DNA of 7,938 nt from Bacteroidota bacterium (GCA_026391935.1 JAPLDC010000026.1:1-7938), one strand, 5' to 3'. Shown: positions 1-5,867, numbered from the stretch's first letter. Notes: generated by a model not told the origin, from the sequence alone. Made by a program: numbers and translations.

Positions 1-1
1 C

Positions 2-754
2 AATACCATTTTGCAAAAATCTATTTTTCTGCCCGATGGTAAATTAATGGCCATTACTGATCTTGCGCGGGTGGAAGTGAAACCCGGTGTCACAGAAATA
101 AAACGCGAAGATCTTCAGTCGATGGCTTCCATTACAGCACGCCTTGATGGCAGCGATCTTGGAACAGTCATGAAAAAAATACAAAAAGAAATAAATTCTA
201 AGGTTCATTTCACTCAAGGCTACCATGTTGCATACGGTGGCGCATTCGCGGAACAAAAACAATCATTTGATGAATTGCTGATGATACTTATCACGGGAAG
301 TATATTGGTTTTTGCTGTCATTCTTTTTCTATTTAAAGATTACAAAATTTCATTATTGATCCTCATTATTTCTTTATTAGGAATTTCGGGATGTTACATT
401 GCTTTGTATATAACACATACGCCTTTGAATGTTGGAAGTTATACAGGATTAATCATGATCATTGGAATAATAGGAGAGAATGCCATTTTCACATTTCAAC
501 AATTTTCCACCTCCTTGCAAAATGGTTCATCTGAAGAAGCGATCGTGTATGCCATTTCAACACGGCTCCGTCCAAAGCTTATGACTGCATTAGGTGCTAT
601 AGTGGCTTTAATGCCCTTAGCCTTAGGAATTGGCACAGGTGCTCAATTGCATCAACCATTAGCGATTTCGGTAATTGGTGGATTTGTTGTCGCACTCCCT
701 TTATTACTGATCATTTTTCCTTCCATGTTAAGAATCATTTATAGAAAAAAATAA
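2..754 (+). CDS. RND-family efflux transporter permease, C-terminal part (5'-truncated by window)
   Basis: This is the last ~250 residues of an inner-membrane proton-driven efflux permease of the RND superfamily; the frame is open to the left edge, so the true start lies outside. The first ~85 residues are the end of the second periplasmic (pore/docking) domain, including the family-typical ARLDGSDLGTV and GYHVAYGG stretches. Five hydrophobic segments follow (roughly nt 275-335, 350-415, 430-500, 577-650 and 660-735), matching TM8-TM12. Between TM10 and TM11 sits the conserved RLRPKLMTALGAI block, followed by MPLALGIGTGA, which resembles CzcA/CusA-type heavy-metal permeases more than AcrB drug pumps; the substrate class is therefore an inference. 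The fourth-helix charged residues that would settle it are outside the window. It normally works with a periplasmic adaptor and an outer-membrane channel, probably encoded upstream. The stop lies 7 bp before the next gene, so the two are very likely cotranscribed. Confidence 0.88.
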   Translation, partial: NTILQKSIFLPDGKLMAITDLARVEVKPGVTEIKREDLQSMASITARLDGSDLGTVMKKIQKEINSKVHFTQGYHVAYGGAFAEQKQSFDELLMILITGSILVFAVILFLFKDYKISLLILIISLLGISGCYIALYITHTPLNVGSYTGLIMIIGIIGENAIFTFQQFSTSLQNGSSEEAIVYAISTRLRPKLMTALGAIVALMPLALGIGTGAQLHQPLAISVIGGFVVALPLLLIIFPSMLRIIYRKK

Positions 755-761
755 ACAAATC

Positions 762-1790
762 ATGAAAAAGCTAAATTACATTTTCGCCTGTCTGCTGCTT
801 TTATTTTGCTCTTTCAACATAAAAGCTCAATCCTATAAGATCGCAAATAAATATACGCTTGAAGGTGATGGAGGATGGGATTACTTGATCTCAGATGATT
901 CCACCGGAAGATTATTTATTTCCCATGGCACCGCAGTTCAGGTAGTGAATGCATCCAATGGTTCCCTTATCGGAACTATACCGGACACAAAAGGAGTTCA
1001 TGGGATCGCATTGGCGAGAGACCTGAACAAGGGATTTATCAGTAATGGCAAAGACACGTCCGTAACAATTTTTGATCTGACAACCTTGGCTACTATCACA
1101 AAAATAAAAGTAACAGGTAAAAATCCAGATGCCATTTTATATGATCCTTTTTCACAAAAAGTATTTGTGTTTAATGGACGGACCTCTAATTCAACTGTTA
1201 TTGATGCAAAAACAAATTCCGTTATAGCAACGATTGAGCTGATTGGTAAACCGGAATTTTCTGTTACAAATGGAAAAGGAAAGATCTATGTCAATATTGA
1301 AGATAAAAGTAAAATATGTGTGATTAACGCCGCCACTTTGAAAGTAGAAGAAACATGGTCTATCGGTAAAGGCGAGGAACCGAGTGGTTTAGCCTTGGAT
1401 AATAAGAACCATCGTTTATTTTCTGTCTGCGATAATAAATTAATGATTGTTTTAGATGCAGAAAATGGAAAAACAATTGCCTCTTTGCCTATAGGTGAAA
1501 ATGTGGATGGTGCAGCCTTCGATCCTGAAAAAGAAAGAGCTTTTAGTTCAAATGGCGATGGGACATTAACAGTTGTTCAAGGACAAAACGGAAATAATTA
1601 CAAGGTAATTGATAATTTGAATACACTCAAAGGAGCAAGAACGGTCACAATCAATACAAAAACACATCATCTTTATTTACCAACAGCTGAATTTGGCGCT
1701 GCTCCGGATCCGACAAAAGAAAATCCAAAACCACGGCCTGCAATAAAGCCCGGATCTTTTACCATTCTTGATATTGTTCCAGATAAATAA
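762..1790 (+). CDS. Secreted YncE-like beta-propeller protein
   Basis: The 342-residue product starts with a classical signal peptide (MKK, then a hydrophobic run to about residue 20, cleavage near KAQ-S), so it should be exported to the periplasm or beyond. The rest is a series of ~40-residue repeats of the YVTN/YncE beta-propeller type. Blades recur as 'function-like strand, VIDAKTNSVIATIE, strand' units (for example residues 100-118, 144-160, 185-200, 227-243 and 266-284), and short G/N-rich turns separate them. Cysteines at 10 and 16 lie inside the signal peptide but do not form a good lipobox, so a lipoprotein is less likely. Propellers of this group are usually scaffolds or ligand-binding proteins with no assigned catalysis; I do not assign a reaction. 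The 7-bp gap from the RND gene argues for translational linkage and an accessory role in the envelope. No hairpin terminator is visible in the 91 bp after its stop. Confidence 0.88.
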   Translation: MKKLNYIFACLLLLFCSFNIKAQSYKIANKYTLEGDGGWDYLISDDSTGRLFISHGTAVQVVNASNGSLIGTIPDTKGVHGIALARDLNKGFISNGKDTSVTIFDLTTLATITKIKVTGKNPDAILYDPFSQKVFVFNGRTSNSTVIDAKTNSVIATIELIGKPEFSVTNGKGKIYVNIEDKSKICVINAATLKVEETWSIGKGEEPSGLALDNKNHRLFSVCDNKLMIVLDAENGKTIASLPIGENVDGAAFDPEKERAFSSNGDGTLTVVQGQNGNNYKVIDNLNTLKGARTVTINTKTHHLYLPTAEFGAAPDPTKENPKPRPAIKPGSFTILDIVPDK

Positions 1791-1829
1791 TTTCCAGCAA
1801 CAGAATTAAAACAGATTTGTATTTTAATA

Positions 1830-1859
1830 TTGGGGTGTAATCAGAAACCTATATATTTA
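1830..1859 (+). promoter_or_regulatory. Possible Bacteroidota promoter for the first PepSY-like gene
   Basis: A TTG (1830-1832) is followed 19 bp later by TATATTTA (1852-1859), which differs from the Bacteroidota -7 consensus TAnnTTTG only in the last base. It would place the transcription start about 15 bp before the ATG at 1882. The match is imperfect in an AT-rich spacer, so readthrough from the upstream yncE-like gene is an alternative. Confidence 0.3.
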
Positions 1860-1881
1860 ATAACCTAAATAAAAACGAACC

Positions 1882-2310
1882 ATGAAAAAAACATTTTTTT
1901 TACTCGCTATCGGATTCGCAGCAATCACGGCTAATGCACAAAAAGTAAAAGAAGCAGATGTTCCTCAGACTGTGAGTGCAACTTTTGCAAAACAATATCC
2001 CAACGTAAAAGCCGGAAGCTGGGAAAAAGAAAATGGCAATTACGAGGTAGAATTCGATTTCAACAAGGCTGAAATGTCTATCTTAATCGGACCAAATGGT
2101 CAGTTATTGGAAACTGAAACAGAAATTAAAGTTTCTGAATTATCAAAAACTATCACTGATTATTGTGCAAAGAACTACCCCGGTAAAAAAATTGCAGAAG
2201 CATCAAAAATTGTTGATGATAAGGGAGTTGTAAGGTATGAAGCAGAAGTAAATAAAATGGATGTTTTATTCACAGCAGATGGCGTATTTATCAAAGAATC
2301 TAAAGACTAG
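1882..2310 (+). CDS. Secreted PepSY-like protein, paralog 1
   Basis: This 142-residue protein has a signal peptide (residues 1-19, ending ITANA before QK) and then a compact acidic/basic domain of the 'PepSY-like, putative beta-lactamase-inhibitor-like' family common in Bacteroidota. Two similar lobes can be seen: the first has VPxxVxxxFxxxYP, WEKE (47-50) and NYEVEF (53-58), ending in IGPNGQ (69-74) and ETETEI (77-82); the second has DYCxKNYPG (93-101), EASKI and YEAEV (119-123). This helix plus beta-sheet repeat is the hallmark of the family. It should be periplasmic or surface exposed; no enzymatic function is known, and an inhibitory or ligand-binding role is only inference. It is a tandem duplicate of the gene at 2458. 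The start is chosen because MKK plus signal peptide begins exactly there, after the A-rich leader ATAAAAAC with no Shine-Dalgarno. Confidence 0.9.
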   Translation: MKKTFFLLAIGFAAITANAQKVKEADVPQTVSATFAKQYPNVKAGSWEKENGNYEVEFDFNKAEMSILIGPNGQLLETETEIKVSELSKTITDYCAKNYPGKKIAEASKIVDDKGVVRYEAEVNKMDVLFTADGVFIKESKD

Positions 2311-2325
2311 TTATTTTCTATTTTT

Positions 2326-2360
2326 AAAATGCCTCTCGCAAATTGCGAGGGGCATTTTTG
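2326..2360 (+). terminator. Intrinsic terminator after PepSY-like paralog 1
   Basis: A 15-nt stem pairs 2326-2340 with 2344-2358 (core ATGCCTCTCGC with GCGAGGGGCAT, one G-U wobble at 2334/2350) around a 3-nt loop, and a T-tract (2355-2359) closes the right arm. It begins 15 bp after the stop codon. The A-run on the left side means it could also work on the opposite strand. Confidence 0.9.
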
Positions 2361-2457
2361 TTTCATTAAATTTAAAAGTTATTTTTTATTATACTAATTC
2401 TTCAAGCAACCAATTCAAACTTTTGTGCATCATAAATATATAAAAACAATAATCGAC

Positions 2458-2916
2458 ATGAAAAAAATAATTTTAGTATTCATTATCGGAATCGCAGCAA
2501 TCACAGCAAATGCACAAAAAATGAAAGAAGCGGATGTTCCTGCAGCGATAAAATCATCTTTTTCCAGAGCTCATCCAACAGCGAAAGCGAATAAGTGGGA
2601 AAAAGAAGGAAACAATTATGAAGTTGAATTTACAGAAAACAAGATCGAATCTTCAATTGAAATTGGCCCAAACGGACAGATCTACAACACTGAGACAGAA
2701 ATTGCAGTATCTGAACTTCCAAAAGGAGCAGCAGATTATTGTACAAAGAATATGCCCGGCAAAATAATTAAAGAGGCTTCAAAAATCACTGATGCTTCAG
2801 GAAAAATAAGTTATGAAGCAGAAGTTGAAGATGCGGATTATATTTTTGATGCAAACGGAACTTTCCTTGAAAAGAAAATTGAAGGGAATGACAAAAAAGA
2901 AAAAGACAATAAATAG
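2458..2916 (+). CDS. Secreted PepSY-like protein, paralog 2
   Basis: This 152-residue protein is a close copy of the preceding one: 81 of 142 aligned positions are identical by hand alignment, with no gap needed until the C-terminus. The signal peptide end ITANAQK, the KEADVP segment, WEKE (47-50), NYEVEF (53-58), IGPNGQ (69-74), TETEI, VSEL, DYC and YEAEV are all retained. It differs by a highly charged lysine-rich tail of about 10 extra residues. The frame is open further upstream to a GTG at 2425, but the ATG at 2458 is preferred because MKK plus the signal peptide aligns with the paralog start. The role is unknown beyond an exported two-lobed PepSY-like fold. It has its own terminator and lies between two terminators, so it is probably an independent transcript; an imperfect -7 box (AACTTTTG, 2418-2425) precedes it. 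Confidence 0.9.
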   Translation: MKKIILVFIIGIAAITANAQKMKEADVPAAIKSSFSRAHPTAKANKWEKEGNNYEVEFTENKIESSIEIGPNGQIYNTETEIAVSELPKGAADYCTKNMPGKIIKEASKITDASGKISYEAEVEDADYIFDANGTFLEKKIEGNDKKEKDNK

Positions 2917-2931
2917 TTGATGACACACAAT

Positions 2932-2970
2932 AAAAAATCCCCTTCGAATTTAACCGAAGGGGATTTTTTT
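2932..2970. terminator. Bidirectional terminator between convergent genes
   Basis: A perfect 15-bp stem (2932-2946 with 2955-2969, core TCCCCTTCG / CGAAGGGGA) closes an 8-nt loop, flanked by A6 on the left and T7 on the right. It sits 16 bp after the PepSY-like paralog 2 stop and 12 bp after the DUF2795 gene end on the other strand, so it can serve both convergent genes. Confidence 0.93.
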
Positions 2971-2981
2971 ATTTAATACTA

Positions 2982-3203
2982 TTAATACTCATCTTCATTG
3001 AAGAAGAAATCTTCTTTAGTAGGATAATCAGGCCAGATCTCTTCAATAGATTCATAGATCTCCCCCTCATCTTCAATTTCCTGAAGATTTTCAATCACTT
3101 CCATCGGTGCGCCTGAACGGATAGCAAAGTCAATTAATTCATCTTTAGATGCCGGCCAAGGCGCATCTTCTAAGTTTTTTGCTAATTCGAGTGTCCAATA
3201 CAT
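2982..3203 (-). CDS. DUF2795 domain protein (small acidic protein)
   Basis: The 73-residue product is strongly acidic and has no signal peptide or membrane segment, so it should be cytoplasmic. Residues 16-33 (WPASKDELIDFAIRSGAP) match the DUF2795 signature of the form 'WPAtKdELIdyA...GAP', followed by an acidic stretch EIEDEGEIYESIEEIWPDYP. A near-identical protein of the same length is widely conserved in Bacteroidota, suggesting a housekeeping role, but the function is not known to me. A well-formed promoter lies about 90-120 bp upstream, and the gene ends at the shared bidirectional terminator, so it is probably monocistronic. Confidence 0.9.
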   Translation of the reverse strand: MYWTLELAKNLEDAPWPASKDELIDFAIRSGAPMEVIENLQEIEDEGEIYESIEEIWPDYPTKEDFFFNEDEY

Positions 3204-3294
3204 AGTGTTCGTTTTGCTTTTAAAACGTAAAAACTTTCCAGTTGTTACATCTAAAAAAATATTTATGAATTTTAATTATCTGCTGATATTTCTG

Positions 3295-3324
3295 CAAAAG
3301 TAAAAATTAATTCCACTAATCAAA
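3295..3324 (-). promoter_or_regulatory. Bacteroidota sigma-ABfr-type promoter for the DUF2795 gene
   Basis: Read on the minus strand, TTTG (3324-3321) is followed after 18 bp by TACTTTTG (3302-3295), a perfect match to the Bacteroidota -33 TTTG / -7 TAnnTTTG consensus. Transcription would begin near 3288-3290, leaving a leader of about 85 nt before the ATG at 3203. The rest of the 193-bp gap (3204-3396) shows no other convincing feature. Confidence 0.7.
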
Positions 3325-3396
3325 GAACCAAAGTGCTTTTTTTATTAAACAGCTATTAATAAAGGGGTTCAAAGAGAAGGAAAAGCAAAAAAAAGA

Positions 3397-3951
3397 TCAC
3401 ATTTTTGGCTTCCAAGGAATTTCTTGCGCGTTTAAATCCCTGCTCAATTTTCGGGAAAGAACAAAAAGGTAGTCGCTTAATCTATTCAAGTATTTCACAA
3501 CCAAGTCGGCAACAAAACTATCTTCGGAAAGATGGATAGTTACTCTTTCTGCCCTTCTGCAAACACAGCGGGCAATATGACAATAGGAAACGGTAGTGTG
3601 ACCGCCCGGAAGAACAAAAGATTTCATTTCAGGCAAAGACTTATCCATCTCGTCCATCTCATTTTCCAACAAAGAGACGTCTTGTTCATTCAGATCAGGA
3701 ATTTTCATTTTCGATTTTTCAGGATCAGAGGCTAACGAAGAACCAATGGTAAATAAGCGATCTTGAATTTCGATTAAAATTTTTTTCGAATGATCGTCAA
3801 TATTTTGATCGCGGATCAAGCCGATATAAGAATTTAATTCATCGACGGTACCATAGGATTCAATTCGAATATGATTTTTAGGAACACGTGTTCCTCCGAT
3901 CAATGAGGTTTGACCCTTGTCACCTGTTTTTGTATAAATTTTAAATGCCAT
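3397..3951 (-). CDS. PduO-type cob(I)yrinic acid a,c-diamide / cob(I)alamin adenosyltransferase
   Basis: This enzyme transfers the 5'-deoxyadenosyl group of ATP to the cobalt of reduced corrinoids, making adenosylcobalamin for enzymes such as methylmalonyl-CoA mutase; it is cytosolic and usually trimeric. The 184 residues fit the family length. The N-terminal ATP-binding signature is intact: YTKTGDKGQTSL (6-17), GTRVPK (20-25), then RIESYGTVDELN (29-40). The C-terminal half has FVLPGG (112-117), the HIARCVCRRAER helix (125-136) and YLNRLSDYLFVLSR (154-167), which carry the conserved Arg/Asp/Asn contacts of the active site. No corrin biosynthesis genes are nearby, so it more likely serves salvage or recycling of cobalamin. 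It is separated from the upstream ABC gene by 204 bp containing REP-like stem-loops. No clear -7 box or hairpin terminator was found for it. Confidence 0.95.
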   Translation of the reverse strand: MAFKIYTKTGDKGQTSLIGGTRVPKNHIRIESYGTVDELNSYIGLIRDQNIDDHSKKILIEIQDRLFTIGSSLASDPEKSKMKIPDLNEQDVSLLENEMDEMDKSLPEMKSFVLPGGHTTVSYCHIARCVCRRAERVTIHLSEDSFVADLVVKYLNRLSDYLFVLSRKLSRDLNAQEIPWKPKM

Positions 3952-3966
3952 CCGTTCTAAGAATTA

Positions 3967-4075
3967 CGCTTGTTGACTCCGCTCGAAGTGACACAACCGA
4001 ACCGCGCGTGGTCATGTTGAGCCTGTCGAAACATGTGCGATCGATCCCCACACTCTTCGACAAGCTCAGAGTGAC
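3967..4075. repeat. Cluster of REP-like stem-loops (TTCGACAAGCTC core)
   Basis: The intergenic region holds three related hairpins. Unit A: CGCTT (3967-3971) with AAGTG (3986-3990), including one G-T pair, around a loop containing CTCCGCTCG. Unit B: CATGTT (4013-4018) with AACATG (4030-4035) around the 11-nt loop GAGCCTGTCGA. Unit C: CACTCT (4051-4056) with AGAGTG (4068-4073) around TCGACAAGCTC. The loop of C is the reverse complement of the loop of B with one change, so B and C are also an inverted pair (4011-4030 and 4056-4075, 16 of 20 complementary). The core resembles intergenic repeats with CTTCGACAAGCTCAG that I recall from many bacterial genomes. It may stabilise or end the ABC transcript, or be a remnant of a REP/RAYT-type element. 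The open reading frame across it (minus strand, 3941-4141) is not a gene. Confidence 0.75.
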
Positions 4076-4105
4076 AGCCACAATCGACATTTTGTACCTT
4101 TGGCT

Positions 4106-4127
4106 GACAACTTGATTGACAGCTTGA
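4106..4127. repeat. Short imperfect direct repeat next to the REP-like cluster
   Basis: GACAACTTGA (4106-4115) and GACAGCTTGA (4118-4127) agree at 9 of 10 bases with a period of 12. It could be decayed repeat-unit material at the edge of the stem-loop cluster or chance. Confidence 0.3.
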
Positions 4128-4155
4128 AACGACAGAGTCATAGTCGCAAATTAAT

Positions 4156-4875
4156 TTAGTGAACCAACCTGTTACTTACAGTTGTTATTTTCTCATTTTC
4201 ATAATCCCGCTCCACTATTCCATCTTTCAACCGAACAATGCGGTGAGCATGCTGCGCGATATCTTCCTCATGCGTTACGATAATAATTGTATTTCCATTT
4301 TTATGAATCTCTTCAAACAAACCCATAATTTCTACTGATGTTTTTGAGTCCAGATTTCCTGTCGGCTCATCCGCTAAAATGATTGCAGGATTATTTACTA
4401 AAGCTCTGGCAATTGCCACACGCTGACGTTGACCACCGGAAAGTTCATTTGGTTTATGCATGATCCGGTCACCCAAACCAACTTGTTCCAACACCTCTTT
4501 ACCTCGTTTGATACGATCAGCCTTACTAAAACCTGCATAGATCAATGGAAGGATAACATTATCCAACGCTGTGGAACGAGGCAATAAGTTGAATGATTGA
4601 AACACAAAACCAATTTCTTTATTGCGCACTTCAGCAAGATCATTGTCGAGCATTTTTGCGACAGCGATATTGTTTAAAATATATTCACCATTTGAAGGAC
4701 TATCCAAACAACCCAAAATATTCATTAGCGTTGATTTCCCGCTACCTGAAGGCCCCATCAATGCAACATATTCGTTTTTATAGATCTCTAGTGAAATGGA
4801 ACGCAAAGCATGAATTTCTTCTGTACCAATTTTATAGGATTTAGCTATATCTGAAAGTTCTATTATTGATTTCAT
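4156..4875 (-). CDS. ABC transporter ATP-binding protein, MacB/LolD type
   Basis: This 239-residue protein is a complete ABC nucleotide-binding subunit. Walker A GPSGSGKST is at 41-49, the Q-loop glutamine at 93 (VFQSFNLLP), the signature LSGGQ at 145-149 followed by RQRVAIARAL, Walker B IILADE with catalytic Glu170, the D-loop NLDS at 174-177 and the switch His202 (VTHEED). The wording around the Q-loop and the PTGNLDSKTS segment place it in the MacB/LolD/FtsE group, which powers mechanotransmission or lipoprotein release by FtsX-like permeases rather than solute import. No permease is encoded in this window, so its partner must be elsewhere; the exact substrate cannot be assigned. It lies downstream of the methyltransferase-like gene on the same strand with a 106-bp gap that contains candidate -7 boxes, and upstream of the REP-like cluster. 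Confidence 0.93.
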   Translation of the reverse strand: MKSIIELSDIAKSYKIGTEEIHALRSISLEIYKNEYVALMGPSGSGKSTLMNILGCLDSPSNGEYILNNIAVAKMLDNDLAEVRNKEIGFVFQSFNLLPRSTALDNVILPLIYAGFSKADRIKRGKEVLEQVGLGDRIMHKPNELSGGQRQRVAIARALVNNPAIILADEPTGNLDSKTSVEIMGLFEEIHKNGNTIIIVTHEEDIAQHAHRIVRLKDGIVERDYENEKITTVSNRLVH

Positions 4876-4896
4876 TTTATGAATAACGAATTTTTA

Positions 4897-4940
4897 CAAA
4901 TTTAAATCCTTCGACTCTGATTAGGACGGCAACAAATTTA
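4897..4940 (-). promoter_or_regulatory. Two candidate -7 promoter boxes upstream of the ABC ATPase gene
   Basis: On the minus strand TAAATTTG occurs twice, at 4904-4897 and 4940-4933, both perfect matches to TAnnTTTG and both inside the same 9-bp direct repeat (ACAAATTTA on the plus strand, 4896-4904 and 4932-4940). Neither has a -33 TTG at the ideal distance (nearest is 25 bp for the first box), so promoter activity is plausible but not certain. Confidence 0.4.
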
Positions 4941-4981
4941 CAAATAAAACACCGCAAACCCACAGATACGAAAATGAGAAA

Positions 4982-5656
4982 TTAAAATCGAATTATAAAA
5001 TGCTCCTTCACTTGTTCTTTTCTGAAAAAAACAATTCCGAAATGAAACAGATCGACCGTAACGGTGACCCGTTCATTGTTTTTTATTTCTTGCCATGCGG
5101 CCTTCATTTCTTCCGACCAATAAATATCATCAAAAATAAAAACACTACTTTCTACAGCCTTTTCAAGACATTGTTGAAAATAATTCAATGTTGGAATTTT
5201 ACGATGATTACCATCAAAAAAAACAAGATCCAATTGTTCAATTTTCTTTAATACATCTGGTAACACCTCATCGAACCCTCCAATCACCTGTCTGATATTT
5301 TCCAATTTCAATTTTTTAAAATTTCCTTTTGCTACAGCAGCGATTTCTTCACATCCTTCGAATAGCAATTGTGCATATTTTGAAGGCTTCGCAGAGACAT
5401 TCGCTATTTCTGAAATGGATCTGGAAGCATTGTTTAGAATACGTGAACCCGCCCCTAGATCAATACAATTAACCGTTTGCTTCGAGAGCAAAAGCTCTTT
5501 TCTAATATTTTCAATATTTTTGTAGGAATAATATGCTTTTCTATTATAAATGGTACCAAGCAATAAGTCGAAAACAAAAGGAGAATGAACACCGTGCTCA
5601 TTCACAGACTTTAACCTGTAAATCAAATAGTTAATAACATAATTCATTGTTTTCAC
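4982..5656 (-). CDS. Class I SAM-dependent methyltransferase-like protein with apparent loss of SAM-binding motif I
   Basis: The 224-residue protein belongs to a Bacteroidota methyltransferase family recognised by NEHGVHSPFVFDL (19-31), DLGAGSR (66-72), the β4-type DLVFFDGNHRK (143-153), IFDDIYWSEEM (174-184) and the C-terminal GIVFFRKEQ. From memory, members are about 255-260 residues and between QLLF and the EGC acidic motif carry a segment 'xxxNYFxPxxILELGTSLGIST...' that holds motif I. Here QLLF (96-99) runs directly into EGCEEIA (100-106), so about 35 residues are missing in frame and the cofactor pocket should be broken. The remainder is well preserved, so the gene looks recently altered. 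An alternative is that DLGAGS acts as motif I. The start could be Met4 (ATG at 5647-5645): a -7 box ends only 5 bp before the first ATG, and NYVINYLIYRLKSVNEHG fits the family start. The substrate is unknown; the downstream neighbour is an ABC ATPase. Confidence 0.85.
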   Translation of the reverse strand: MKTMNYVINYLIYRLKSVNEHGVHSPFVFDLLLGTIYNRKAYYSYKNIENIRKELLLSKQTVNCIDLGAGSRILNNASRSISEIANVSAKPSKYAQLLFEGCEEIAAVAKGNFKKLKLENIRQVIGGFDEVLPDVLKKIEQLDLVFFDGNHRKIPTLNYFQQCLEKAVESSVFIFDDIYWSEEMKAAWQEIKNNERVTVTVDLFHFGIVFFRKEQVKEHFIIRF

Positions 5657-5660
5657 GGAA

Positions 5661-5668
5661 CAAATTTA
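5661..5668 (-). promoter_or_regulatory. Candidate -7 box of the methyltransferase-like gene
   Basis: On the minus strand TAAATTTG (5668-5661) matches TAnnTTTG exactly. Transcription would begin close to 5655-5657, on top of the first ATG, which favours Met4 as the start or a leaderless transcript. A -33 TTG at the right distance is not evident. Confidence 0.45.
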
Positions 5669-5757
5669 CGTTAAAAAAATTAACCTAAAATATTATCAAT
5701 AATGGTGCAACCTTATTTGCTCATTTCTCATCTTGAGTATAGAAGGATATGTACAAA

Positions 5758-5792
5758 TTGCTCTTTCAAAAGCTAAATAATTAATATCTTTG
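5758..5792 (+). promoter_or_regulatory. Candidate promoter of the large surface-protein gene
   Basis: TATCTTTG (5785-5792) is a perfect -7 match. Upstream, TTG (5758-5760) lies 24 bp away, slightly longer than usual, while TTTC (5764-5767) lies 17 bp away. The start of transcription would be near 5798, giving a leader of about 70 nt to the ATG at 5868. The divergent gap 5657-5867 shows no gene. Confidence 0.5.
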
Positions 5793-5867
5793 CATATTCT
5801 CTCCAATATTAAATTCTTAATTTAGAATGAATTAAGCATAACCATTAAGTTTACAATCAATAAAAAC

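Noticed and set aside
2261..2443. Plus-strand 60-codon open frame running from the first PepSY-like gene across its terminator
   Set aside because: It overlaps the coding end and the terminator hairpin in another frame, has no plausible start signal, and its product does not resemble a protein domain.
2425..2457. Upstream GTG start for PepSY-like paralog 2
   Set aside because: It would add 11 residues before a perfect MKK signal peptide that aligns with the paralog start, so it would spoil the export signal.
3532..3735. Plus-strand 67-codon open frame opposite the adenosyltransferase gene
   Set aside because: It is a shadow of a strongly conserved minus-strand gene with intact catalytic motifs.
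4095..4102. Plus-strand TACCTTTG, a perfect -7 box pointing into the antisense strand of the ABC gene
   Set aside because: No TTG lies at the right upstream distance and there is no plus-strand gene to serve. An antisense transcript is possible but not supported by anything else here.
3941..4141. Minus-strand 66-codon open frame between the adenosyltransferase and ABC genes
   Set aside because: It is a translation of the REP-like repeat (VTLSLSKS and CFDRLNMTTRG are the typical spurious peptides from this repeat), and it overlaps the start of the adenosyltransferase gene by 11 bp.
4907..4926. CCTTCGACTCTGATTAGGAC as a further REP-like copy
   Set aside because: It shares the CTTCGAC start with the repeats at 3967-4075, but the rest does not align and no complementary arms are found, so it may be chance.
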